A stretch of DNA of 64,000 nucleotides from JAOUGY01 sp963785075 (GTDB lineage Bacteria > Actinomycetota > Acidimicrobiia > Spongiisociales > ZC4RG35): the NCBI GenBank assembly GCA_963785075.1, contig CAWATW010000001.1:62001-126000 (forward strand). Reading direction: 5' to 3'. This document shows, piece by piece, positions 16,581 to 23,843 of this stretch. The notes below the pieces were generated by a model that ran no database searches, was not told where the DNA came from, and saw only the letters and a list, made by a program, of their open reading frames with translations. The translations under genes and the position numbers were made by a program. Numbering within the stretch: position 1 is the stretch's first letter; the number at the start of each line of letters is the position of its first letter.

Positions 16581-17779
16581 CAACTGGTCTTTCTCTCGGG
16601 GTTGAACAACGGGAGCCGGGCCGTATGGGCCCCCACCAGCTGGTACTGATGGTCGATCGTGTATTCGAGGTTCACCTTGGTACCAGGCGTGGCGGCCTCG
16701 GGTCGGACCCGGGCCAGGGCGATGTGGCGTTGGAGCATCGGCGAGTACATCGAGCTGGTGGCGTATCCGACACGGCTGCCGTCGTCGGTGTACACCATCA
16801 TGTCCTCTTGGATGGGCGTGTGGTCCTTCGGCGGTATGAGACCGGCCCGGGTGTATTGGGCGTCGTAGTCCTCCCAATCGACCATGAGCCCGACCATCTT
16901 CCAGCGAGTGGAGCCGTCGGCCAGTTCCCGGCGAATCGCGTCCCGACCGATGAAGGCACGGTCGGTCGTGGTGACGTCCTTGAGCATCCACCCCAACCCC
17001 AATTCGTGCGGCGTCGAGCGGTGGGCATCGTTGAACGCGAAGCGCGCCGACTCGAAATCGACGTTGATGAGCAGCAAGCCGGCCTCGATGCGAGCCATGA
17101 TGAGCGCGATCTGGCCGAAGGGAATCAGTCCGTACGGTCGACCTTCGTCCATGACCGCGTCCCACACCGTGAGCGCGTCGCCGCTGTCGACCCACACCTC
17201 GTATCCGAGATCCCCCGTGTATCCGGTCCGCGAGATGATGACCGGGGCGTCGGCGATCTTCGCCGTCGTGTGGTCGAAGTATCCGATCGACTCCATCTCC
17301 GGAGCCAGCTTGGCGAGGATCTGCCGGCTCTTGGGTCCCTGTACCGCGAAGGCCGCCATCTCGTAGGTCGTGTCGACGATCTCGACCTGGAGCCGACCCG
17401 CGAGATCGTGGAAATAGGCCATGTTCGGCTCGGCGGTGCTGAGGAGAAACTCGTCTGCCGACAGTCGGAGGATCACTCCGTCTTCGAGCACGAAGCCCCG
17501 ATCGTCGCACCAGATCTGATATTGGGCCTGGCCGGGACGGCATGTGCGGATGTCGCGAGCGAGCACTCCGGCCAGGAACCGCTCGGCGTCGGAGCCCCGG
17601 ATGCGGTACTTGAACAACGGCGACGTGTCGAAGATGCCGGCGGAGTTGCGGATCGCGAAGTACTCGAACTTCTCGCTCATCTGGTACTTCTCGGCAACCA
17701 GATGCCCTGCCCAGTGGCTCCACAGGCCGGTCTCGTTCAGTTTCTCGACGCGGTCGTGGAACGGAGTGGTGCGTATCAC
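16580..17779 (-). CDS. GcvT-like (aminomethyltransferase family) folate-dependent protein
   Basis: A 399-residue protein of the GcvT/DmdA family. It has the early FDTSPLFKYRIRG segment, the GYTGDLGYEVWV folate-site motif and a C-terminal barrel domain (GYATSSMYSPMLQRHIALARV). Family members pass one-carbon units to tetrahydrofolate, as in glycine cleavage, dimethylglycine or sarcosine oxidation, and DMSP demethylation. No gcvH, gcvP or lpd partner is present, so this is a stand-alone demethylase type. It leads an operon with the FAD oxidoreductase and aldehyde dehydrogenase, which fits oxidative N- or S-demethylation. Confidence 0.87.
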   Translation of the reverse strand: MIRTTPFHDRVEKLNETGLWSHWAGHLVAEKYQMSEKFEYFAIRNSAGIFDTSPLFKYRIRGSDAERFLAGVLARDIRTCRPGQAQYQIWCDDRGFVLEDGVILRLSADEFLLSTAEPNMAYFHDLAGRLQVEIVDTTYEMAAFAVQGPKSRQILAKLAPEMESIGYFDHTTAKIADAPVIISRTGYTGDLGYEVWVDSGDALTVWDAVMDEGRPYGLIPFGQIALIMARIEAGLLLINVDFESARFAFNDAHRSTPHELGLGWMLKDVTTTDRAFIGRDAIRRELADGSTRWKMVGLMVDWEDYDAQYTRAGLIPPKDHTPIQEDMMVYTDDGSRVGYATSSMYSPMLQRHIALARVRPEAATPGTKVNLEYTIDHQYQLVGAHTARLPLFNPERKTS

Positions 17780-17827
17780 GGGTCGTTCTCCCTCTCAGGC
17801 GCCTCCCTCGACGCCGTCCTCGCCCAG

Positions 17828-17857
17828 ACTATATGTTGTTGGACGCGTGTGCAGCAA
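17828..17857 (-). promoter_or_regulatory. Candidate promoter of the GcvT-like operon with a degenerate TetR site
   Basis: On the minus strand TTGCTG (17852-17857) and TATAGT (17828-17833) are 18 bases apart. Within the spacer, plus-strand TTGGAC-GCGT-GTGCAG (17839-17854) resembles the island operator with two mismatches. Whether it is a real site is uncertain. Confidence 0.35.
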
Positions 17858-17870
17858 TGGCGAGAGGCGG

Positions 17871-17912
17871 TTTCCGGTCCCCGCTGTCGAGCCTCGGACC
17901 TCGGACCCGACA
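17871..17912. repeat. Degenerate heptamer tandem repeat
   Basis: Read on the minus strand, units GTCCGAG, GTCCGAG, GCTCGAC, AGCGGGG and ACCGGAA follow each other at 7-base intervals. They decay away from the first two identical copies. The array lies in the spacer between the GcvT-like operon and the second TetR gene. Confidence 0.35.
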
Positions 17913-18028
17913 CCAATGCGGCACGTCCGCCGTACGACCGTGGGTGGGTTGACCCGGACACCGGACTCTCTCGCCCCACCGACTGACCTTGCTCGTTGCT
18001 TCCCCATGACCGGATCTAGGCTCGGTCC

Positions 18029-18637
18029 ATGCGCCGCATGCAACCAGAGGATCGCCGTCAGGCGATCATCGACGCCGCGGTCGCGGTGGCGCTGAGAAAG
18101 GGATTGGCGGCCACCACCGCCCGGGATGTGGCAGCCGAGATGGGGACATCGTCCGGTCTGATCCATCACTACTTCGATTCGATGGACGACGTACTCGCAT
18201 CCGCGTTCGAAGTCGTTGCGGCCGCGGATCTCAACCGGACCACCTCGGCGATGGAGCTGGCGTCGGACCCGGTCGACAAGCTGAGAGCCTTTTTCGCCGA
18301 CTACGCACCGGCGGACGACGATCGTGCGTACCAGTTGTGGCTCGACGCGTGGTCGGAGGCGGCCCGCCGACCCGCCCTCCGGACCACGTCGCTGCGGCTC
18401 AACGAAGCCTGGCAACAGGAACTCGCCAAGGTGATCGCCGACGGCGCCGTCGAGGGCTCTCCGGCCTCTCAGGACCCCGACGGAGCGGCATGGCGCGTGA
18501 TCTCGATGCTCGATGGCCTGGCCCTCCAGGTGGTGGCACATCGGGCCAACGTCAGTCGGTCCACTGCGCTCGGCTGGGCCATCACCATGACCGAACACGA
18601 GCTCGGTCTCGCCCAGGGAACGCTTCGACACCCATGA
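18029..18637 (+). CDS. TetR-family regulator (BetI-like), second of the island
   Basis: A 202-residue repressor with an N-terminal helix-turn-helix (QAIIDAAVAVALRKG, then ARDVAAEMGTSSGLIHHYF) and a BetI-type C-terminal domain. It is divergent from the GcvT-like operon, with about 250 bases between them, and probably controls that operon or itself. It resembles the 3509-4120 regulator in size and domain type, so the two may split control of the island. The last four bases (ATGA) overlap the start of a kinase gene. Confidence 0.88.
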   Translation: MRRMQPEDRRQAIIDAAVAVALRKGLAATTARDVAAEMGTSSGLIHHYFDSMDDVLASAFEVVAAADLNRTTSAMELASDPVDKLRAFFADYAPADDDRAYQLWLDAWSEAARRPALRTTSLRLNEAWQQELAKVIADGAVEGSPASQDPDGAAWRVISMLDGLALQVVAHRANVSRSTALGWAITMTEHELGLAQGTLRHP

Positions 18638-19365
18638 GTCGAAATCGAGGGGCGGCTTCGACAGCGCACCAGCTCGTCGATCGGGCACATCGACTGCTCG
18701 AGTCCACGCCACGGCGGTCCATCATCGGAATCACAGGGCCTCCCGGCTCCGGCAAGTCCACGCTCGCAGCACTTGTCGCAGCGGGTGTGAACGCACGCAG
18801 TGGAAACGAAAGTCCCATCTGCGCGGTCGTCCCGATGGACGGGTACCACCTGTCGGACGCGGCGCTCGTCGCCCTCGGTCGGCTCGAGCGCAAGGGAGCG
18901 ATCGACACCTTCGACGGGTTCGGCTACCTGGCACTGCTTCGACGCCTCGTCACGGAGTCCGATCGCCAGGTGTTCGCCCCGTCGTTCCATCGTGATCTCG
19001 AGCAGCCCATCGCAGCCGGGATCATCGTGGAGCCCTCTGTACGCCTGGTCGTCACCGAAGGCAACTACCTCCTCATGCAGGACCGACCATGGCCGCAGGT
19101 GCGGGCAGTGCTCGACGAGGTCTGGTATTGCGACATCGACTCCGATACCCGCACTCCGCGCCTCGTCGCCCGCCACGTGGAGCACGGCAAGCCTGCCGCG
19201 GCAGCCGCACGATGGGTTGCCGAGGTCGATGAGCCCAACGCCGAGCTGATTGCGTCTCGCCGTGCTCAGGCCGACCTGGTGGTGGACATGGCCGACATCG
19301 GGGGACCCCGGGCGGCGCCATCCGATGGGTCGTCCTTCGAACCCGGCTTAGGTCGGCTCGAGTGA
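18634..19365 (+). CDS. Uridine kinase/phosphoribulokinase-family nucleoside or sugar kinase
   Basis: A 243-residue P-loop kinase. Walker A is GITGPPGSGKST near residues 30-41. The PMDGYHLSD motif and the later TEGNYLLMQDRPW match the bacterial uridine kinase-like family that also includes pantothenate and fructose-type kinases. The ATG overlaps the TetR stop by four bases, so the two are co-translated. The physiological substrate is not clear; nothing nearby makes or uses uridine. The C-terminus is slightly extended and polar. Confidence 0.8.
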   Translation: MSRNRGAASTAHQLVDRAHRLLESTPRRSIIGITGPPGSGKSTLAALVAAGVNARSGNESPICAVVPMDGYHLSDAALVALGRLERKGAIDTFDGFGYLALLRRLVTESDRQVFAPSFHRDLEQPIAAGIIVEPSVRLVVTEGNYLLMQDRPWPQVRAVLDEVWYCDIDSDTRTPRLVARHVEHGKPAAAAARWVAEVDEPNAELIASRRAQADLVVDMADIGGPRAAPSDGSSFEPGLGRLE

Positions 19366-19516
19366 CGCAGGGGCGCCGCGCCTCCGGTCGAGGTCCGGAT
19401 CGTGACTCCGTCTCCGGGCAGGTGTCCCGTAGATGAAGCCGCGCGTATCCAGACACTCATCGCCTCGTCTGTAGATGTGATCGCACTGAGGGCTATGCGA
19501 TCTCACGGGAGGACTC

Positions 19517-20680
19517 ATGGTGCAGGCAATGGAGGGGACGATCGGGCGGCGGGAGGCCGGGCAGACGCAAGAGCTGACGTCTGCGCTGGGACATCTGCTG
19601 GAACGCATCGGAGCGTCGCACTCCCACGAGGACACCGAACCGTCGATGTTCGAGATGAGTGCTGACGAGGTGGACTCCATGCTCGGGCTGCACAGAGCGG
19701 TATCGGTTTCCCCTTCACCGTTGGCCGGCTCGGAGGAACCATCCGACGATCACGGCGAACCAGATGCGCATCCCGACGAAAACGCGGTCGGCGAGGCACC
19801 TGTCGACGACGTGGATTCCGAAACCATGTCGGCGGACGGGATGCAAGAGCTCCGGCGGGCACGGATCTTCGAGACTTCTGTGGATCGACGAGCATTGCTG
19901 GTGGCCCTGACCGTCCCGGGCTTGCTGGCCTTGGCGATCGCCGGTGTCGCCACGTGGCTCCTATCGTCCCCGGTCGGCCCGGCGATCGAGAATCCGGTGC
20001 AGGTACAGGAAACGGCGCAGGTGCGGGAACCCGCCCCGGTGCAGGAACCGAGTGTCACGACGGTGGCGACCACAGTCCCCGGAGGGGACATCGAGGCCGG
20101 AGCTGCCGCCCTCATCGGCGACCAGGTCATCTCGATGGAGGCGCGAACAGCCCTCGAGGAGATCGGGATCATCGGTGCCGAGCTGGTCGTGACCGACGGA
20201 CGTGTGACGGTAGACGCCGTGGCCCCGCTCGACGCTCTGGCGGGCGGATACTTCGCATTGAAGGAGAGAATCACCGATGCCGTCTCCGTCGAGGGCGCCT
20301 CCGAGATCGAGGTGCGTCTGGAACTTCGTGGCGACGCGGTGACGCTCCGGGACATGCTCGACGAGATCACGCTCGGATCACCAATCGCCTTCGAGTCGGG
20401 CGTCGCCGAGGTCGACCCGACCCACCGGACGACGCTCGATCTGGTGGCGGCGGCGATCACTTCGCAACCAGGGCTTTCGGTGATCGTGGCCGGCACCACG
20501 GATTCGTCGGGATCGTCGGCCTCCAACGAGGCTCTGGCCCGGTCACGTGCGGAGTCGGTCGTCCGTGAGCTGGTGGAGAGAGGGGTTCCGGTCAACCGCC
20601 TCCAGGTCGTGTCCTACGGAGAGTTGTTCCCGGACACTGCGGCGGCCGAGCGAAGCGTGCGGTTCGAGGTCGGAGCATGA
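19517..20680 (+). CDS. OmpA-family protein with one membrane helix
   Basis: A 387-residue protein. The first 120 residues are acidic and probably cytosolic. One membrane helix follows (about 124-150, ALLVALTVPGLLALAIAGVATWLL), then a linker rich in V, Q, P and E. A BON-like alpha/beta region leads into a C-terminal OmpA domain with the peptidoglycan-binding signature (GTTDSSGSSASNEALARSRA, then VNRLQVVSYGE). The layout resembles mycobacterial ArfA, in which a cytosolic or membrane anchor presents an OmpA domain to the wall. GGGAGGA precedes the ATG. The downstream binding lipoprotein overlaps by four bases, so they probably act together. Confidence 0.85.
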   Translation: MVQAMEGTIGRREAGQTQELTSALGHLLERIGASHSHEDTEPSMFEMSADEVDSMLGLHRAVSVSPSPLAGSEEPSDDHGEPDAHPDENAVGEAPVDDVDSETMSADGMQELRRARIFETSVDRRALLVALTVPGLLALAIAGVATWLLSSPVGPAIENPVQVQETAQVREPAPVQEPSVTTVATTVPGGDIEAGAAALIGDQVISMEARTALEEIGIIGAELVVTDGRVTVDAVAPLDALAGGYFALKERITDAVSVEGASEIEVRLELRGDAVTLRDMLDEITLGSPIAFESGVAEVDPTHRTTLDLVAAAITSQPGLSVIVAGTTDSSGSSASNEALARSRAESVVRELVERGVPVNRLQVVSYGELFPDTAAAERSVRFEVGA

Positions 20681-22029
20681 GGCGAGGTGCCGCGACCTTC
20701 ATGGCCCTTGCAGCAATGGTCGTGTCGGGATGCAGCGGTTTGTCGGGCGCCGGGGTGCCGACGACGTCCGAACCACCCGTATCGACGACCACGACGAGCC
20801 TTCCGCCTGAGCCGACCGTCGAGATCGACGGCGTGACCGTGACCGAAGACACGATCGCCGTGGGTGTCCTCGCCGATCTGACCGGGCCGTACTCCACCGG
20901 AGTGGTGGATGTCCTCGACGCCCAGCTGGCGTTTTGGGCCGACCTCAACGAGAGCGGAGGGATCGGCGGGCGACAGGTCGAGGTGCTGATCGAGGACACC
21001 GGCTATGACACGTCGACCCATCTCCGCGCCTATCACCGACTGGTCGACGACGTCGTGATGTTCTCGCACTCCACCGGAACCGCGCAGACCGCAGCAATCG
21101 CCGATCTGCTGCCTGGAGACCACCGAGTGGCGATCCCCCTCACGTGGTACTCGGGGTGGTCCTCAGAGCCATTGGGTGCGAACCTGATCGAGATCGGATC
21201 GAATTACTGCGTAGAAGCCGCCAACACGCTCAGCTACCTTTCCGAACAGCAGACCGACCCTGTCGACCTGGCGGTCGTCACGGTTCCGGGTGACTTCGGT
21301 GCGGACAGCAGCGTCGGAGCCATGCGAACGGCTGAGGCGCTCGGCTTCAACGTCGTCTACGACGGTTCGGCACACCTGGAGCCCGGCGCCGATCTGGTGG
21401 AGATCGCCACGTCGATCGCCCGGTCGGGGGCAGATTGGACGTGGCTGTCGGCCGACCCCTCCAGCGCGATCCAACTGGTCGCCGCTGCGACCCAGTACGG
21501 ATATTCCGGAGCGTGGACTGGATCGTCACCGACCTGGAACAGTCGTCTTCTTGCGACCCAACTCGGGCCGATGTTGGGATCGTCGGTGGTGGTGCCTTCC
21601 CTGGTTGCGCCTCTCGGTGCCGACGTCGAAGGGATGGACTCGGTCTACGCGATCCTTGCCCAGCGCCTCCCCGGACGTTTCCCGTCCGAGGCTCTGGTTG
21701 TCGGCTACCTGGAGTTCGAGGCGACCCGTCAGATATTGCAGACGGCACTCGAGCTGGGAGACCTGACACCCCAGGGTGTCGAATCGGTGGCACGCGAGCT
21801 GGTCGGATCCGGGTTCGGAGGTCTCTCGCCCGCCGCCGACGCGGGCGACCAGGTTGTGGAGTCGACCGGTATCAGCAGGTTCTCATTCGACACCTTCGTC
21901 GGCCAGTACGGTCTCGAAGCGACACTGGCGCAGGATGCGGTCACGCCGATCGAGCCGGTCGCCGGGTTCGACGCCTACGCGTCGAACGCCGGGCTCGACT
22001 ACCGGACGCTGTGCCCTGGGGTCCACTGA
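20677..22029 (+). CDS. Branched-chain amino-acid/amide-type ABC substrate-binding lipoprotein
   Basis: A 450-residue type I periplasmic-binding-fold protein. A signal peptide ends in the lipobox VSGC with Cys19, followed by a Thr/Ser/Pro-rich linker. The fold begins with TIAVGVLADLTGPYSTGVVDVLDAQ and GGIGGRQVEVLIEDTGYD, as in LivJ/UrtA-type proteins. No permease or ATPase genes accompany it. It overlaps the OmpA-family gene by four bases (ATGA), so it may be a surface sensor or receptor linked to that protein rather than an ordinary transporter subunit. Confidence 0.85.
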   Translation: MRRGAATFMALAAMVVSGCSGLSGAGVPTTSEPPVSTTTTSLPPEPTVEIDGVTVTEDTIAVGVLADLTGPYSTGVVDVLDAQLAFWADLNESGGIGGRQVEVLIEDTGYDTSTHLRAYHRLVDDVVMFSHSTGTAQTAAIADLLPGDHRVAIPLTWYSGWSSEPLGANLIEIGSNYCVEAANTLSYLSEQQTDPVDLAVVTVPGDFGADSSVGAMRTAEALGFNVVYDGSAHLEPGADLVEIATSIARSGADWTWLSADPSSAIQLVAAATQYGYSGAWTGSSPTWNSRLLATQLGPMLGSSVVVPSLVAPLGADVEGMDSVYAILAQRLPGRFPSEALVVGYLEFEATRQILQTALELGDLTPQGVESVARELVGSGFGGLSPAADAGDQVVESTGISRFSFDTFVGQYGLEATLAQDAVTPIEPVAGFDAYASNAGLDYRTLCPGVH

Positions 22030-22200
22030 ATCCAGACGCCGGCGGCGCGAGGCCGTGAACAGGTGTGTATCCCCGTGCCCGAGTCCTGCCCCGAGGTGCC
22101 ATCATTCAAGCCGCACCCCCCGGTGGCCTTCGGGCCCGCTCGCTGACGGGGGTGACGTGGGCGCCGGGGACAGCTTCTCGGCTCGAGAGGAGTACGGGCA

Positions 22201-22308
22201 ATGGGACTGCACGCGATCGCCGCAGACGTTCGGGACAACCGGGCGCGGCTGTGCGGATCGGCCGCCGCTCGATGCGGGCACGGAGAGGTGGCGCCGTGTC
22301 GTACGTGA
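22201..22308 (+). CDS. Small ORF (35 residues) upstream of and overlapping xylulokinase
   Basis: An ATG at 22201 follows a strong AGAGGAG ribosome site by eight bases and opens a 35-codon frame ending at 22306-22308. The frame overlaps the first 13 bases of the kinase gene. The product begins MGLHAIAADVRDNRARLCGS and contains three cysteines (positions 18, 25 and 33) and two histidines. The good ribosome site and the overlap suggest a translated leader that couples to, or gates, kinase translation. It matches no family I know. The preceding 170 bases show nothing else clear. Confidence 0.4.
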   Translation: MGLHAIAADVRDNRARLCGSAAARCGHGEVAPCRT

Positions 22309-23789
22309 TGGGGATCGACTCCTCGACGACCGCCACCAAGGCCATCCTCGTCGATCGGAGCGGGTCGGTAGTGGTGGTGGCCGACTCCGACTACGGCTAC
22401 GAGACGCCCAAGCCACGCTGGACGGAACAGGATCCGCATCTGTGGTGGGCTGCCACCTGTGATGCGGTCGAGATGGTGTTGGGTCGATCTGGCATCGATC
22501 CTGGCGCCATCGATGCGGTCGGTCTGACCGGGCAGATGCACGGTTCCGTGTTGCTCGACGAGGACGGCGAGGTTCTCCGGCCGGCCCTGCTGTGGAACGA
22601 CCAGCGCACCGGCGACGAGTGCGATGAGATACGGGATCTGCTCGGAGATCGTCTCATCCCGATCACCGGCAACGACGCACTCACAGGTTTCACGGCGCCC
22701 AAGCTCCTCTGGGTTCGTCACAACGAGCCCGACGTGTGGGAACGGGTGCGACACGTGCTGCTACCGAAGGACTATGTGCGATTCAGGCTCAGCGGCGATC
22801 TGGCGACCGACGTGGCCGACGGAGCGGGAACACAGCTGTTCGACATAGCGGATCGCACGTGGTCCCAGGTCGTACTCGAAGCACTTGGGATCGCCCCCGG
22901 TTGGATGCCCACCACACACGAGGGTCCCCAGAAGACCGGAGTCGTGAGCACCGAGGCGGCCCGGGCGACTGGTCTCGCCGCCGGAACGCCGATCGTCGCA
23001 GGTGGCGGAGACCAGGCGGCGAATGCGGTGGGAGTGGGCGCCATCGAACCCGGTGTGGTGGCGCTCTCATTGGGGACGTCGGGAGTGGTGTTCGCGGCTA
23101 CCGACGAGCCGGTGATCGAACCGCAAGGGCGGGTTCACTCGTTCTGCCACGCAGTGCCGGATCGCTGGCACCTCATGGGGGTGATGCTCTCGGCCGCAGG
23201 AAGTCTCCGGTGGTTCCGTGACTCGTTCGCTCCCAACGTCGACTTCGACCATCTCGCCGGTGAGGCGTCCGCCGTCGAGGCCGGAGCGGAGGGTCTGCTG
23301 TTCTTGCCCTACCTCACCGGCGAGCGGACACCTCACCCTGATCCGCTTGCGCGAGGGGCCTTCGTCGGCTTCACGGTCCGCCATGGCAGGGGACATGCGG
23401 TCCGAGCGGTGATGGAAGGCGTGGCGTTCGGTCTCGCCGACTCGCTCGCAGCCATGACTGCCGCAGGGATGCCGGCGCCCGCCCAGATCCGGGCGTCCGG
23501 GGGAGGCACGAAGAGCAGATTGTGGCGTCAGATCCTGGCCGATGTGCTGGGGGCGGAAATCGCGACCGTGGACACCGCCGAGGGTGCGGCGTACGGCGCT
23601 GCGATCCTGGCGATGGTCGGAGGGGGGTGGCACGATGATGTCGGAGACGCAGTGGCGGAACATGTGATCGTCACGCCTGTCGCCGAACCAAATCCCGACC
23701 GACGGGCAACCTACGAACGATTGTATGAACTCTACGCCGAGCTCTACCCGGCGCTCCGTACCACCTTCCGTGCCCTGGGCGAGGACTGA
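22296..23789 (+). CDS. xylB: Xylulokinase
   Basis: A 497-residue FGGY-family sugar kinase. It has the N-terminal phosphate-binding MGIDSSTTATKA, the LTGQMHG motif characteristic of xylulokinases, the ADP-binding SLGTSGVVFA, and a C-terminal ASGGGTKSRLWRQILADVLG. I chose GTG 22296, which has GGAGAGG seven bases upstream. The enzyme makes D-xylulose 5-phosphate for the pentose phosphate pathway. No xylose isomerase or sugar transporter is in view, so its sugar may be reached by another route. Confidence 0.9.
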   Translation: MSYVMGIDSSTTATKAILVDRSGSVVVVADSDYGYETPKPRWTEQDPHLWWAATCDAVEMVLGRSGIDPGAIDAVGLTGQMHGSVLLDEDGEVLRPALLWNDQRTGDECDEIRDLLGDRLIPITGNDALTGFTAPKLLWVRHNEPDVWERVRHVLLPKDYVRFRLSGDLATDVADGAGTQLFDIADRTWSQVVLEALGIAPGWMPTTHEGPQKTGVVSTEAARATGLAAGTPIVAGGGDQAANAVGVGAIEPGVVALSLGTSGVVFAATDEPVIEPQGRVHSFCHAVPDRWHLMGVMLSAAGSLRWFRDSFAPNVDFDHLAGEASAVEAGAEGLLFLPYLTGERTPHPDPLARGAFVGFTVRHGRGHAVRAVMEGVAFGLADSLAAMTAAGMPAPAQIRASGGGTKSRLWRQILADVLGAEIATVDTAEGAAYGAAILAMVGGGWHDDVGDAVAEHVIVTPVAEPNPDRRATYERLYELYAELYPALRTTFRALGED

Positions 23790-23843
23790 GCTGTATCCAG
23801 GTGGACCGCGGGTGATCTGGAGTGAGAGGACAGAAGAGGAATC

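Noticed and set aside
22121..22140. GGCC-TTCG-GGCC hairpin upstream of xylulokinase as a terminator
   Set aside because: Only four pairs are certain, there is no T-tract, and it is about 90 bases from the preceding stop.
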